DNA of 64,000 nt from SYIM01 sp041182885 (GCA_049423065.1 JBMSQB010000010.1:1-64000); one strand, 5' to 3'; shown: positions 1 through 9,952, counted from the first letter of the stretch. Notes: generated by a model not told the origin, from the letters alone. Numbers and translations are program-made.

Positions 1-1
1 A

Positions 2-1057
2 CCCGCACATGCACCCGCCCCTGACCCTGCGCGTACTCCCGCTCAGCCGCGGCTCAGCCCCCCCGCGCTCGCAAGGATGCTGCGCAATCCGCCCCGTACC
101 TATTTCGAATCCACGCTGGGGGTTTTTCTGGGCGAGGACGACGCCGCCATCGCCGATGACGAACCGTTCACGCTTGATTCCCTTGACGCCTACCAGCTGC
201 TCGATTCAATCATCCAGGGGGTGCTCGCCGATCTGCGCGACGGACCTGCGGACGGCAGCCTCCGCACCGATCCCGAGCGCCTGATCGAGGCACGCCTCCT
301 GCGACTCGAACGCGAGGGCCGGCTGCCATTGGGCGGACCCGGCGTGGTGCACCGAAAGTCCCTGGCAGCGCTCGCGGCGCAGCCCATGCGCGCCTGGATC
401 GCCGAGCGCGACCGGCACCCACATGCGCTTGAGCGACTGCCGCTCCGAATCGAGCTGGCCGGCACGCTGATCGAAGCGTTCACGCCCGGCCGGTTTGCTT
501 CCACCGATGCAACGCAACCGGCGATTCAGCTCCATGCAAGCGCAAATACGCTGCTTGAATCCTCGGGCAAGCGCAAACCCATGCCGCATCGTTTTCTCGA
601 GACCTGGGTGCAAGCGCTGCTTCTGGGCGTATTGGGCCTCTCCGATCAACTGGTCATCGTTGGGCGCGATGCAACGATTCGGGCCCGCCCCACTGCGCCT
701 GACTACGCGCGCGAGCGCCTGCTCGAGCTGCTCGCGTTGCATCGCAAGGCATGCGTCGAACCGCTGCCGGTCGCTGCCAAAACCGCTATCGAATACTGCG
801 ATACGCAAAGCGAGGACGACGCCGCCGCAGTCTACGAAGGAAGCGAGCATGTTCGCGGTGAAGTCGCCGATCCGGTCCTCGCGCGGCTGTTCCCAGATTT
901 CGAGGCACTCTCAGCCGATGGAAGGTTCGCAAGCCTCGCCGGCGGCTGTTATGCCGAGCTGGTCCGCTGGGTCGGTACCCATGTCACCGCCCTGCCCCAC
1001 ACCGGCGCCGAGCCCCAGGACGCGCCGGAACTGCACTCGGGACGGGCAGACGAATGA
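2..1057 (+). CDS. recC: RecBCD subunit RecC, C-terminal part (5' end outside window)
   Basis: This is the last ~351 residues of RecC, the subunit of the RecBCD helicase-nuclease that recognises Chi. The frame is open back to the window edge, so the first ATG (base 77) is not the real start. The NPPRTYFESTLGV segment followed by DDEPFTLDSLDAYQLLD matches the C-terminal RecC region, with its degenerate nuclease fold. No active nuclease motif is expected or visible. Its stop overlaps the recB start by ATGA, which implies translational coupling in a recC-recB-recD operon. The identification rests on the motif and on the order of the next two genes. Confidence 0.9.
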   Translation, partial: PAHAPAPDPARTPAQPRLSPPALARMLRNPPRTYFESTLGVFLGEDDAAIADDEPFTLDSLDAYQLLDSIIQGVLADLRDGPADGSLRTDPERLIEARLLRLEREGRLPLGGPGVVHRKSLAALAAQPMRAWIAERDRHPHALERLPLRIELAGTLIEAFTPGRFASTDATQPAIQLHASANTLLESSGKRKPMPHRFLETWVQALLLGVLGLSDQLVIVGRDATIRARPTAPDYARERLLELLALHRKACVEPLPVAAKTAIEYCDTQSEDDAAAVYEGSEHVRGEVADPVLARLFPDFEALSADGRFASLAGGCYAELVRWVGTHVTALPHTGAEPQDAPELHSGRADE

Positions 1058-4000
1058 CCCAGGTGCTCAACGCCTACCGCCTGCCCCTCTTTGGCAGCCG
1101 TCTGATTGAAGCGAGTGCCGGCACCGGCAAGACCTGGACCATCGCGGCGCTCTACCTGCGGCTGGTCCTCGGTCACGGCGAGGCCAGCCCCGAGCCCACG
1201 GCTTTCCGGGTAGCGCTGATGCCGGCCGAGATCCTGGTGATGACCTTCACCCGCGCGGCCACCCGCGAGTTGTCGAACCGCATCCGAAGCCGCCTGGTCG
1301 AGGCGGCGCGCTGCTTCCGGGGCCTGGCCTGCCCCGCCCCCGACGATCACTTTCTCCAGGCGCTCCTCGCGGGCTATCGCGAACAGGATGCGCGCGAGTG
1401 GGCCGCGTGGCGGCTCGCCACTGCGGCCGAGGCCATGGATGAATCGGCGGTCTTCACCATCGACGCCTGGTGCCAGCGAATGCTGGGCGAGTTCGCGTTC
1501 GATACCGGTCATCCGTTTGATGAAACGCTGATCGCAGACGAGCAGGCGCTGGTGCGCGAGGCGGTCCAGGATTACTGGCGACAGCAGTGCTATCCGCTCG
1601 AAGGGCCTGCGCTTGAAAGTCTCCTCGCGCAGTATCCAACCCCCGATGCGATGTTTGACGATGTATCGCGCCTCTTCGCGGAAAAGCGGGCCTGGCCGCC
1701 CCCGACGGAGTCGCTCGCAGAATGCATCGAGCGTGCCACCCGCGAGCATGCAAATGCGCTCGCCGCATTGAGCACAGGCTGGGCAGCGCGCGTGCAATCG
1801 ATGCGCGACTGGATCGAACTGCAGATCGACCGGCATCCGGATCACTGGACACCCAAGGCGTTTCGTCGTGCCGACTTCAGGCGCTGGTTCGACGACATCA
1901 GCCGCTGGGCGCATGATCCGGTTGGCGCAACACCCCTGAAAAGCGAGACCGCAAGGTTGCGTCTGAGCCCCGCCGACCTGCTCTCGCGACGCGCCCCCGG
2001 AGCACCTGCGCTCGAGCTTCCCGATTCGTTTGCAGCACTGGCGCAACTCCTTGAGGCAATCGACCGGCTCTCCCGACCACACACCGCGATCCGTATCCAT
2101 GCGGCAGCGTCGGTGGCCGACCGCCTCAAGACGCTCAAAACCCAGTCACGAACCTTCGGCTTCAGCGACATCGTCGAGCGTCTCGCCCAGGCGCTTGAGG
2201 GCGATCACGCAGGCGCCTTGCGCCGGGCTGTTCTCGCGCGCTATCCGGTCGCGCTGATCGACGAATTCCAGGACACCTCGCCCGCACAATATCGGCTCTT
2301 TGATGCGCTCTATCGTTGCGCCGACAATGATCCGCAGCATGCGCTGTTTCTCATCGGCGACCCGAAGCAGTCGATCTACCAGTTCCGAGGCGCCGACATT
2401 CACAGTTATCTGCGCGCGCGCGCCGCCACTGCCGGACGGCACTATGCGCTTGATACCAACTACCGCTCGACCCGCGCGCTCGTGGACGCGGTGAACAGCT
2501 GGTTCCTGCGCGCAGAAGAGCGCCGGGTGAGCGCAGCCAATGCCTGGTCAGGCGCATTCCTGTTCGGCTCCCCGAATGCTCAGCCAATCCCGTTTCAACC
2601 CGCTGCCGCCCGCGGCCGTGCCGAGACCTTCGTCACCGCCACGGGCCCCGCGGCAGCCATCACTCTTGAACACGACTGCACCATCCGCTCGCGCGAATCG
2701 AGTCGTCGCCTGTTTGCCGGGCGCTGCGCCGAGCGCATCGCCACCTGGCTCAACGATCCGTCTGCAGGTTTTCAGGATCCGGACCGGGGATGGACACGCC
2801 TGCGGTCGCGCCACATTGCAGTGCTGGTGCGAACCGGACGCGAGGCCGAGGCGGTCCGGCGCGAGCTGAGGCGCCGCAACATCGCATCGGTGTATTTGTC
2901 AGAGGGCGATTCGGTTTTCGCCACCGACGAAGCCAGCGACCTGCTCCGCTGGCTGCGCGCAGTCGCCGCCCCCACCGATCTGGCGCTGGTGCGGGCGGCG
3001 CTCGCCACGCGCACGGCAGGGCTCAGCCTGACCGAGCTCGAGCGCCTTGTGATTGATGACGAGGCCTTCGATGCGCAGTGCGACCGCTTGCGGCAGCTCC
3101 GCACCGTTTGGGCCGAGCGCGGCGGGCTCGCCATGATGCGCGAAAGCCTCCATGAGATTGGCCTTCCTGCTCGATGGCGGCCGCTTGCCGATGGCGAGCG
3201 GCGGCTCACCAACTGGCTGCACCTGGCAGAGTTGCTGCAGCACGCAAGTGTCGAGCTTGATGGTGAGCAGGCGCTCATCCGCTGGCTCGCGAGCCGTATC
3301 GCCGAGGCCGGCGAGGCTCGCGCCGAGGACCATCTGCTGCGCCTGGAAAGCGATGATGACCTGATACAGATCGTGACGGTCCACAAAAGCAAGGGCCTCG
3401 AATACCCGGTGGTGTGTCTGCCCTTCGCATGCAGCGCCCAGTCGGCAGGAAAGCGCGCCGCCCTTTTTGTGAACCGGATCGATGCGCAGGGCGAACGCGT
3501 GCTCCATCTCGAACCCGACGCGGACGACCGAGCCTGTGCCGAGCTCGAGCAGTTGCGCGAGGAATTGCGGCTCTTTTATGTCGCCATGACCCGCGCCCAG
3601 CATGCGATCTGGATGGGATTCGGACTGCAGAAGGGCGGCCGGAACACACGCGCTGGCACGCATCAGAGCGCGGCCGGGCGGCTGCTCGGCGGAGAACCCG
3701 AACGGACACCCGACGATTGGCTCGCGCAGCTGCAGGCGCTCGCCCGCGACGCCCAGTCGCGCTTTGATACGCAGATCGTGCTCGAAGCCGTACCCGCGCA
3801 AAGCGATTGTTCGCAGGTGAACGCGAGCCTTGCACGTCCGCCGCTCGCCGCGCGATCCGCCTATGCGGCGAATTTCGAGCGGCACTGGTCACCCGCCAGC
3901 TACTCGCTCCTCACTCGCGACCTTGATGATGCAACCTTCTCACCTGCCTGGGTGCGCGACCGCGCAGCCGACGAAGACGACGCGCCCCCCACGATCGGAC

Positions 4001-4758
4001 CAATTCGTCCGATCCGCGGCGATCCCGCGCCGTGGCACCGGTTCCCGGGCGGACGCGCCTCGGGCGACTTCATGCACGGCCTGCTCGAGTGGCTGGACCG
4101 CGAGGGCTTCGCAATCGCCAACCGCCCCGCGCTTCAGGCGCAGCTCGCCGTCCGTTGCGAGCGTGCGAACCGCGGCGACTGGCGTGAAGCGGTGGAGCGC
4201 TGGCTCGGCGCACTGCTTGAGACCCGTCTGCCCAGCCTGGGCGCCCCGCTCTCCGAGCTGCGTGGGCGCCTGCCGGAGATGGAGTTCTGGATGCCGGCCG
4301 CGCATCTGCACGCAGGCGTGGTGGACACACTTTGCCGGCGTCATTTGCTGGGTGATCAGCCACGCCCGGCGCTCGCGAGCCGTCAGCTGAACGGCATGCT
4401 GATGGGCTTTGCCGATCTGGTGTTCGAGCATCAGGGCCGATTCTGGGTGCTTGACTACAAGACCAATCAGGTGGGGCGCGATGGCGCCGCTTATGACCGC
4501 GCAGCGCTCGAATCGGAGATGGCGCGCCACCGCTACGATGTGCAGGCCGCGCTCTATCTGCTTGCGCTCCACCGGCTGCTCCGATCAAGGCTGGGCGCGG
4601 TCTATCAACCCACGCACCACCTGGGCGGGGCGCTCTACTGGTTCGTGCGCGGCATCGACGGTCCGGTGCAGGGCGAATACGTCATGCCAGCCAATGCCCA
4701 GGTCCTCGCGCTGCTCGACGCACTCGACGGGCTGCTGCAGGCCGAGGTCTCGCCATGA
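1054..4758 (+). CDS. recB: RecBCD subunit RecB, helicase-nuclease
   Basis: A 1234-residue UvrD-like 3'-5' helicase fused to a nuclease, which unwinds and degrades double-strand ends for homologous recombination. Walker A is ASAGTGKT at residues 20-27. Helicase motifs follow: VMTFTRAATREL, LIDEFQDTSPAQY (Walker B), IGDPKQSIYQFRGAD, VTVHKSKGLEYPVV and LFYVAMTRAQHA. The C-terminal RecB nuclease domain begins near residue 1000 with GDFMHGLLEW and has the metal and catalytic cluster GFADLVF...WVLDYKTN near residues 1118-1139 (the Asp, Asp and Lys of the family). Length is close to E. coli RecB. ATGA overlaps join it to recC and recD. Confidence 0.97.
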   Translation: MTQVLNAYRLPLFGSRLIEASAGTGKTWTIAALYLRLVLGHGEASPEPTAFRVALMPAEILVMTFTRAATRELSNRIRSRLVEAARCFRGLACPAPDDHFLQALLAGYREQDAREWAAWRLATAAEAMDESAVFTIDAWCQRMLGEFAFDTGHPFDETLIADEQALVREAVQDYWRQQCYPLEGPALESLLAQYPTPDAMFDDVSRLFAEKRAWPPPTESLAECIERATREHANALAALSTGWAARVQSMRDWIELQIDRHPDHWTPKAFRRADFRRWFDDISRWAHDPVGATPLKSETARLRLSPADLLSRRAPGAPALELPDSFAALAQLLEAIDRLSRPHTAIRIHAAASVADRLKTLKTQSRTFGFSDIVERLAQALEGDHAGALRRAVLARYPVALIDEFQDTSPAQYRLFDALYRCADNDPQHALFLIGDPKQSIYQFRGADIHSYLRARAATAGRHYALDTNYRSTRALVDAVNSWFLRAEERRVSAANAWSGAFLFGSPNAQPIPFQPAAARGRAETFVTATGPAAAITLEHDCTIRSRESSRRLFAGRCAERIATWLNDPSAGFQDPDRGWTRLRSRHIAVLVRTGREAEAVRRELRRRNIASVYLSEGDSVFATDEASDLLRWLRAVAAPTDLALVRAALATRTAGLSLTELERLVIDDEAFDAQCDRLRQLRTVWAERGGLAMMRESLHEIGLPARWRPLADGERRLTNWLHLAELLQHASVELDGEQALIRWLASRIAEAGEARAEDHLLRLESDDDLIQIVTVHKSKGLEYPVVCLPFACSAQSAGKRAALFVNRIDAQGERVLHLEPDADDRACAELEQLREELRLFYVAMTRAQHAIWMGFGLQKGGRNTRAGTHQSAAGRLLGGEPERTPDDWLAQLQALARDAQSRFDTQIVLEAVPAQSDCSQVNASLARPPLAARSAYAANFERHWSPASYSLLTRDLDDATFSPAWVRDRAADEDDAPPTIGPIRPIRGDPAPWHRFPGGRASGDFMHGLLEWLDREGFAIANRPALQAQLAVRCERANRGDWREAVERWLGALLETRLPSLGAPLSELRGRLPEMEFWMPAAHLHAGVVDTLCRRHLLGDQPRPALASRQLNGMLMGFADLVFEHQGRFWVLDYKTNQVGRDGAAYDRAALESEMARHRYDVQAALYLLALHRLLRSRLGAVYQPTHHLGGALYWFVRGIDGPVQGEYVMPANAQVLALLDALDGLLQAEVSP

Positions 4759-6830
4759 CGCGCGATGCGCTGGGCGACCTGATGCGCGCAGGGGGGCTGC
4801 GCCTGCTCGATCGGGCGTTTGCCAGATTCATCGCATCGCTCGACCCGCGGGCCGGGCCCGCGCTGGAGGCTGCCGCGGCCCTGCTCGCCCGCGTGGAGGC
4901 AATGGGCCACAGCTGCCTGCCAGTCGGTGCGCTCTGCGAGGCCGACGCACCGCTCTTTGACTGGACCCCGGAGACCCAGCCCATCGCCCTGCAACTCTGG
5001 CGGAGCCTGCCCGCCGACCTGACGGCCTGGCTCGAGGTGCTGCGCGCGAGCCGCACGGTCTGGGTGACCCACGCCGCGAGCGACCACGGCGAGCCGCTTG
5101 TCCTCGACTGCACAGGCCCTGTGGCGAGGCTCTATCTGCGCCGCTACTGGCACTACGAGCAAACCGTGGCGAGCGCGATCCGGGCGCGGAGCAGCATGCG
5201 CGATGCGGTCGATCCATCTGCACTGCGGCACTGGATCACGCTTCTGTTCGGACAGGCTGCAAGCGGACTGCAGGCACCGCCCGTCACGATGGCGCAGCCC
5301 GCCTCGCGGACGACCGCATCATCTGCCACCGTGCACCGCGCGCCTGACTGGCAACGAGTCGCCTGCGCAATCGCCGCCCGCGGGCGGCTGACGATCCTCA
5401 CCGGCGGACCCGGCACAGGCAAGACGCATACGGCCGCACGGCTCATCGCGTTGCTCGCCGCACTGCACCCGGGTCCTGCACCGCTGCGGGTTGCGCTGGC
5501 CGCCCCCACCGGCAAGGCGGCGGCGCGGCTGCGACAGTCGATCGATCAGTCGCTCCAGGCACTGTCCGGTGTTCTGGGACCGGCGCTCGATGTCGCTGCG
5601 CTCAGCCATCGGATCGGTCCCGCACGCACGCTCCATGCCCTGCTCGGCGCTTCGCCGCACACGCGACGATTTCGCCACCACGCCGCGCATCCGGTCGCTG
5701 CCGATCTGGTGATCATCGACGAGGCCTCGATGGTTCACCTCGAAATGATGGCAGCCCTGCTGCAGGCGCTCCCCTCGTCGACACGCCTGGTCCTGATCGG
5801 CGACAAGGATCAGCTCGCCTCGGTGGAGGCCGGCGCTGTGTTGGGCGATCTCTGCGGCCCCCCGTTGGCGGCGCGCTATGACCGCGATACTGCCCGGTTC
5901 ATCGAGGCCGCGACCGGGGAGACATTGCCACCCGAGAGCATCTGCCAGCCGGCTGCGTCGGCGGGCGCGCAAGCGAGCCTGAACCTCTTCGACGACGAGC
6001 GCGTACCCACCGCGCTGGCGGAGCAGACCATCGTTCTCGAGCAGAGCCACCGGTTTTCAGGCCCGATCGCTGCGCTTGCCCGCGCGGTCAATGACGCCGC
6101 CGGTCCCGAGCGTGTGGCCGCGCTCATCGGTACGGACGACACTTCGCCGGTGTTTGCCGCTGGCCGCGGCAGCCTGTCACAGATCGTATCGCTGGCGGTC
6201 AACGGGCGGGCTGGCGCGCGCGACTCGTATCGCGACTACCTCGTGCAGCTTCAGGCGCGTCCTGCCGACGGCGATATCGAAGCCCATCAGCGGTGGGTGC
6301 GAAGCATCCTTGAGGCCTTCGACCGGTTTCGTGTGCTGTGCGTGGTCCGCGAGGGCGACTGGGGGGTGAGCGGCCTCAACCGCGCGATCGAGCAGGCGCT
6401 TGCCTCGGCAGGACTGCTCAGCCCGGTCGGCGCCTGGTACGCGGGGCGACCGGTCATGGTGACCCGCAATGCGCCAGCAATCGGCATCTTCAATGGCGAT
6501 GTCGGCATCGCGCTGCCCGGTGCCCATGGGGCCGATCGCCTGCGGGTGTATTTCCCCCACCCCGAGGGCGTGCGTGCCGTATCGCCCGGCCGGCTCGCGC
6601 AGGTGGAGACGGCCTTCGCTGCAACGGTTCACAAGAGCCAGGGCTCGGAATTCGACCACACGGCGCTGGTGCTGGCAGCGCACAGCGGCTCAGTGCTCAC
6701 CCGCGAATTGCTCTACACCGGCATCACGCGTGCGCGGCGGGCATTCACACTGATCTCGGAGCAGCCCGGGCTTCTGGAGCAGGGGCTCGCCCGCGTGACC
6801 CGGCGCGAAAGCGGCCTCGCCGGCCTGTGA
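4755..6830 (+). CDS. recD: RecBCD subunit RecD, 5'-3' helicase
   Basis: A 691-residue SF1B helicase, the fast motor of RecBCD. Walker A is GGPGTGKT near residues 216-223. Other motifs are AAPTGKAAARL, VIIDEASMVHLEMM (Walker B), LIGDKDQLASVEAGAVLGDL, AATVHKSQGSEFDH and LLYTGITRARR. The N-terminal ~180 residues are the poorly conserved RecB-interacting part. It starts in an ATGA overlap with recB and closes the operon; only two bases separate it from the convergent lipocalin-like gene, leaving no room for a dedicated terminator. Confidence 0.97.
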   Translation: MTRDALGDLMRAGGLRLLDRAFARFIASLDPRAGPALEAAAALLARVEAMGHSCLPVGALCEADAPLFDWTPETQPIALQLWRSLPADLTAWLEVLRASRTVWVTHAASDHGEPLVLDCTGPVARLYLRRYWHYEQTVASAIRARSSMRDAVDPSALRHWITLLFGQAASGLQAPPVTMAQPASRTTASSATVHRAPDWQRVACAIAARGRLTILTGGPGTGKTHTAARLIALLAALHPGPAPLRVALAAPTGKAAARLRQSIDQSLQALSGVLGPALDVAALSHRIGPARTLHALLGASPHTRRFRHHAAHPVAADLVIIDEASMVHLEMMAALLQALPSSTRLVLIGDKDQLASVEAGAVLGDLCGPPLAARYDRDTARFIEAATGETLPPESICQPAASAGAQASLNLFDDERVPTALAEQTIVLEQSHRFSGPIAALARAVNDAAGPERVAALIGTDDTSPVFAAGRGSLSQIVSLAVNGRAGARDSYRDYLVQLQARPADGDIEAHQRWVRSILEAFDRFRVLCVVREGDWGVSGLNRAIEQALASAGLLSPVGAWYAGRPVMVTRNAPAIGIFNGDVGIALPGAHGADRLRVYFPHPEGVRAVSPGRLAQVETAFAATVHKSQGSEFDHTALVLAAHSGSVLTRELLYTGITRARRAFTLISEQPGLLEQGLARVTRRESGLAGL

Positions 6831-6832
6831 GT

Positions 6833-7234
6833 TCAGCCACGAGGCCGCCAGACCCGCTCCCAGATCAGTTCACGCTGCTGCAGCACACCGCCGTACTCGC
6901 GCAGCGGCGGCTTGAGCACCAGGCGATCGCCCACGAGTTGAGCTTCTCGAACCTGCGGTGCACCGAGCCAGTCCGGGCGTGCAGACAGATCGACGTCGGT
7001 GCTCAGATGCTCGCCGTCGAACGCGCAGGGCCCGCCATAGGAAACGAATTCACGGGACTGTCCGGGTGCGAGCGCCGGATCGCCGTTGCAAAGCGCCGCG
7101 AGCATCCGGCCGTTCTGGATCTGCACCATGCCAAGCGGCTCAAGCCCGTAAGGCGGCGGCAGCGGCTGGCCATGTTGATCGGTGGCGCGGGCCTGCACCA
7201 GGCGCCAGATTCCATCGAGCGGACTCATGTTCAA
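6833..7234 (-). CDS. lipocalin-like domain protein
   Basis: A protein of ~133 residues resembling the lipocalin-like (Lipocalin_5) family: a start such as LDGIWRLVQA, then PYGLEPLGMVQIQNGRMLAA and repeated beta-strand blocks ending in IWERVWRP. No signal peptide is visible. The start is uncertain: a TTG at 7234 has an AAAGGA Shine-Dalgarno at good spacing, while an ATG six bases downstream (7228) has worse spacing. It is last in a four-gene minus-strand operon (Bug protein, HbpS-like, metallo-hydrolase, this gene). Members of this family bind small hydrophobic molecules, but the ligand is unknown. Confidence 0.7.
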   Translation of the reverse strand: MNMSPLDGIWRLVQARATDQHGQPLPPPYGLEPLGMVQIQNGRMLAALCNGDPALAPGQSREFVSYGGPCAFDGEHLSTDVDLSARPDWLGAPQVREAQLVGDRLVLKPPLREYGGVLQQRELIWERVWRPRG

Positions 7235-7248
7235 TATCTGATCCTTTA

Positions 7249-8331
7249 TCAGGGTGCGCGCGGCGCGATCTGCACCACGCTGCCGGCATCAAGCCGGAAA
7301 GCCATCAGGTCTTCGCCGATCAGCAGCGGTCCGTCATAGGTCTGCCGCGCCTGCTCGAAGACGTCTTTCTCATTGACCGGCGGCGTGCCGGGCATCCCCA
7401 GCAGAACGAAGTGGTAGAACACCGCGAGCCTGGGCTTCACGCGGCTGAACACCACGCCTGCCTCATCAGGTTTGGTGTGGTGCGCAAGAATCACCTTGAT
7501 GACCGGGTTCTTGAGAAGCTCGGGCCTCACCGCTGCAACCTGATGAATGAGCAGATCGCTGCCAGCGGCTCGCGCGATCAGGTTCTCGCTGAACCGGGTG
7601 TCGCCCGATACCGTCACCGAGCGACCCGCGTAATCCACCCGGAAACCGAACGCTGGATTGAGAAGCTCGCCGTGATCGACCGTGATGGCGGTGACCTTCA
7701 CGCCGTCGCGATCGTAGATCACGCCCTGCTGAAACTCGGTGACCTCGGCACGGATCACGTCGGGCTTGAGATTCTGATCGGCGATCCGGGCCTTGATATC
7801 CCAGTCGAACGCGCTGGTAAGGCCGTCCATGAGCTGACGCGTGCCGACCGGTCCGTAGACCACAAACGGCCCGGGACGCTGGGCGTATTCGGCCTCCAGC
7901 CAGCCAGTCAGCCAGAGGTCGGGGATGCCAACGATGTGATCGGAATGCAGGTGCGTGATGAAGAGGGCATCGACCTGCCCGAGCTTCAGTCCGGCCTGGC
8001 GCAGCCGCTGGGTGACGCCACGCCCGCAGTCGATCAGCAGCACCTTGCCACCGGCCTGCACCAGCACTCCGGGACCGAAGCGACGCATGTTGGGTGCAGG
8101 GCTGCCGGTGCCGAGCAGCGTGACCCGAAACTCGTCGCGGGCGGCCGGTGGCGGTGGCGCGGCCGGCTGGGCGATTGCGGTGTGGGCAAGGCCCAGGCCC
8201 AGCGCGCCGCCCAGAAGGATGGCGCCCGCTCCGCCTGTCGACGCACTCACCCCCAGCACGCAGGCGGCAGCCAGCGGCGCGATCGCGCACAGCAGTCGGC
8301 GCATGCGCGCCGTGAGGTCGTTCCGGCTCAT
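7249..8331 (-). CDS. periplasmic/exported metallo-beta-lactamase-fold hydrolase (RNase Z-like subgroup)
   Basis: A 360-residue metallo-beta-lactamase-superfamily hydrolase. The binuclear zinc motif HLHSDH is present, with GTGSPAPNMRRFGP and LLIDCGRG ahead of it and VSGDTRFSENL and LAHHTKPDEAG after it, as in RNase Z/arylsulfatase-type members. The ATG at 8331 has an AAGGAG site nine bases upstream; the open frame extends 70 codons further but without homology. An N-terminal stretch with two hydrophobic segments (about residues 10-60) suggests export, which argues against a tRNA-processing role. It sits between an HbpS-like gene and a lipocalin-like gene. The substrate is unknown. Confidence 0.85.
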   Translation of the reverse strand: MSRNDLTARMRRLLCAIAPLAAACVLGVSASTGGAGAILLGGALGLGLAHTAIAQPAAPPPPAARDEFRVTLLGTGSPAPNMRRFGPGVLVQAGGKVLLIDCGRGVTQRLRQAGLKLGQVDALFITHLHSDHIVGIPDLWLTGWLEAEYAQRPGPFVVYGPVGTRQLMDGLTSAFDWDIKARIADQNLKPDVIRAEVTEFQQGVIYDRDGVKVTAITVDHGELLNPAFGFRVDYAGRSVTVSGDTRFSENLIARAAGSDLLIHQVAAVRPELLKNPVIKVILAHHTKPDEAGVVFSRVKPRLAVFYHFVLLGMPGTPPVNEKDVFEQARQTYDGPLLIGEDLMAFRLDAGSVVQIAPRAP

Positions 8332-8389
8332 CGGTAGTCTCTCCTTGATCGATTGTGTGTCACGCTGCCCGCGCCTGCCCTCGCGCCGC

Positions 8390-8878
8390 TCAGAGCTTCG
8401 CATCATTCCAGTCGGCCTGCGGCTCGGGCGGTTCGGCAGCAAAGCCCGCCGCCCGAATGGCGCCGATCGCGCAGAACTCGTCCTTGTCGGACGCATCACC
8501 GCTGATGCCCACCGAGCCGATTGCCTGGCCTTCCGCATCAATGATCAGCACGCCCCCGGGCGTAGGGATGAAGCGGCCATCGGAGGCGGCAGCGAGCGCC
8601 GACTGAAAGGTGGGACGATTGGCGAGCCGATCACGAATCTGCCGGGTGGACATGCCCATGCCGAGCGCACCCCACGCCTTGCCCATGGCGATATCGGCGC
8701 GCAACACCCCGCAACCGTCCTCGCGCCGAAAGCTGACCAGGTTGCCGCCCGCATCGAGCACCGCCACGGTGAGCGGCAAAAGACCGTTGGCCCGCCGCAG
8801 TTTGAGCGCCTCGATACAGATCCGGTCGGCGATCTCGAGTGCGAGCGTTGAACGGATGGAGATGAGATGTTCCGCCAT
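8390..8878 (-). CDS. HbpS/GlcG-family (DUF336) protein
   Basis: A 162-residue GlcG/HbpS-like protein. The family signatures are visible: LTVAVLDAGGNLVSFRREDG, a central ALGMGMSTRQIRDR, and GGVLIIDAEGQAIGSVGISG near the C-terminus. Members bind haem or are encoded beside glycolate and aromatic-catabolism genes; the biochemical role is mostly unknown. The ATG at 8878 is four bases after the stop of the upstream Bug gene, which argues for co-transcription. There is no signal peptide. Confidence 0.85.
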   Translation of the reverse strand: MAEHLISIRSTLALEIADRICIEALKLRRANGLLPLTVAVLDAGGNLVSFRREDGCGVLRADIAMGKAWGALGMGMSTRQIRDRLANRPTFQSALAAASDGRFIPTPGGVLIIDAEGQAIGSVGISGDASDKDEFCAIGAIRAAGFAAEPPEPQADWNDAKL

Positions 8879-8882
8879 GGTT

Positions 8883-9866
8883 TCAGCCTCGCGCCTGGTC
8901 GCCCAGTTGATCGACGATCGGTTTCCACTTGGCCACCTCCGCCCGGGCAAAGCGCTCGGCGTCGGCACCAAAATGCACATCTGCAAACATCGACTGCGCC
9001 TCGAGCTGCGACCGCAGCGCCGGGTCGGCCATCACGCGGCGGCTCGCCTCGGCGAGCGTTCGAACCAGTTCGGGCGGTGTTTCGCGCGGCACAGTGACCA
9101 CATTCCAGAGCATGGCCTCAAAGGGCTCGGAGAGACCTGCCGATTCAGCCACCGTCGGAATGTCGGGCGCCGTGGCCGCACGACGGGCGCTTGCGATGCC
9201 GACAATACGCGCCTTGCCCGCCTGATGCTGCGGCAGCATCGGCCCGAGTGTGTCGATCGCCATCTGCAGCGTGCCGCCCAGCAGATCCTGCCTCGCCGGC
9301 GCGCTTCCCTTGTAGGGCACATGCGCGATCTGCGCGCCGGTGAGCTGCTTCAGGCGCTCGGCGGCAATATGCATCATGGTGCCGCTGCCTGGCGAACCGT
9401 AGCTGAGGGTTCCCGGCTGCGCGCGCGAGCGCGCCACCAGTTCCCGGAGCGTGGGAGGCATCTGCGGATGAACCGCAAACACCAGCGGCGCGCCGCCCAG
9501 AACGCCCACCCACGCAAAGTCGGCGAGCGCATCGAATTGCGGCTTTGACTGAATCAGGTTGTAGAGCACATGCGTGGAGGCCGTCCCAAACAGGAGGGTG
9601 TAGCCATCGGGGGCGCTTCGCCGGACCTCAAGCGCACCCACGGCACCCGACGCTCCGGCCTTGTTGTCGAGCACCACCGGCTGGCCAAGCTGCTGCCCCA
9701 GCGCAGTGGCGTAGAGCCGAGCGAACGCGTCAGTGGGCCCACCCGGGGGGAAAGGGATCACCATCCGCAGCGGCCGGGCGGGCCAGGCGCTCTGCGCCAA
9801 CAAGGGTGAGGCCACCGGGCCGCACGCGAGCGCGGCGCCAACGGCGATCAGCTGACGACGGTTCAT
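8883..9866 (-). CDS. Bug/TctC-family tripartite tricarboxylate transporter substrate-binding protein
   Basis: A 327-residue periplasmic solute-binding protein. The Sec signal peptide (MNRRQLIAVGAALACGP, cleavage near SPLLAQS) is followed by RPLRMVIPFPPGGPTD, the ligand-loop signature of Bug proteins, then VVLDNKAGASG and the second loop SYGSPGSGTMMHIAAE. ATG 9866 has AAGGAG eight bases upstream. No TctA/TctB membrane genes are nearby, so it is an orphan binding protein, common in Burkholderiales. It is the first gene of a minus-strand operon and diverges from glucarate dehydratase, so a sugar diacid or another carboxylate is a reasonable but unproven ligand. Confidence 0.93.
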   Translation of the reverse strand: MNRRQLIAVGAALACGPVASPLLAQSAWPARPLRMVIPFPPGGPTDAFARLYATALGQQLGQPVVLDNKAGASGAVGALEVRRSAPDGYTLLFGTASTHVLYNLIQSKPQFDALADFAWVGVLGGAPLVFAVHPQMPPTLRELVARSRAQPGTLSYGSPGSGTMMHIAAERLKQLTGAQIAHVPYKGSAPARQDLLGGTLQMAIDTLGPMLPQHQAGKARIVGIASARRAATAPDIPTVAESAGLSEPFEAMLWNVVTVPRETPPELVRTLAEASRRVMADPALRSQLEAQSMFADVHFGADAERFARAEVAKWKPIVDQLGDQARG

Positions 9867-9893
9867 GAGGCTTGCTCCTTTCAGCGATGCACA

Positions 9894-9913
9894 CCGGCAA
9901 GGCACAATGCCGG
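9894..9913. promoter_or_regulatory. inverted repeat in the bug-gudD divergent intergenic region
   Basis: A perfect CCGGCA/TGCCGG inverted repeat (9894-9899 and 9908-9913, eight-base spacer) lies in the 86-base gap between two divergent starts. Its placement suits an operator serving both genes, but six-base arms occur by chance in GC-rich DNA. Confidence 0.25.
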
Positions 9914-9952
9914 CAGTTGCGACTAACCTACCACCAACATCCTACCCTCGCC

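Noticed and set aside
949..2100. A long minus-strand open frame (383 codons) across recC/recB
   Set aside because: It lies antisense to clear RecC/RecB coding sequence with intact motifs; long antisense frames are common in high-GC genes.
6958..8337. A 459-codon plus-strand frame opposite the metallo-hydrolase
   Set aside because: It is antisense to a protein with a complete HLHSDH motif and a good ribosome-binding site.
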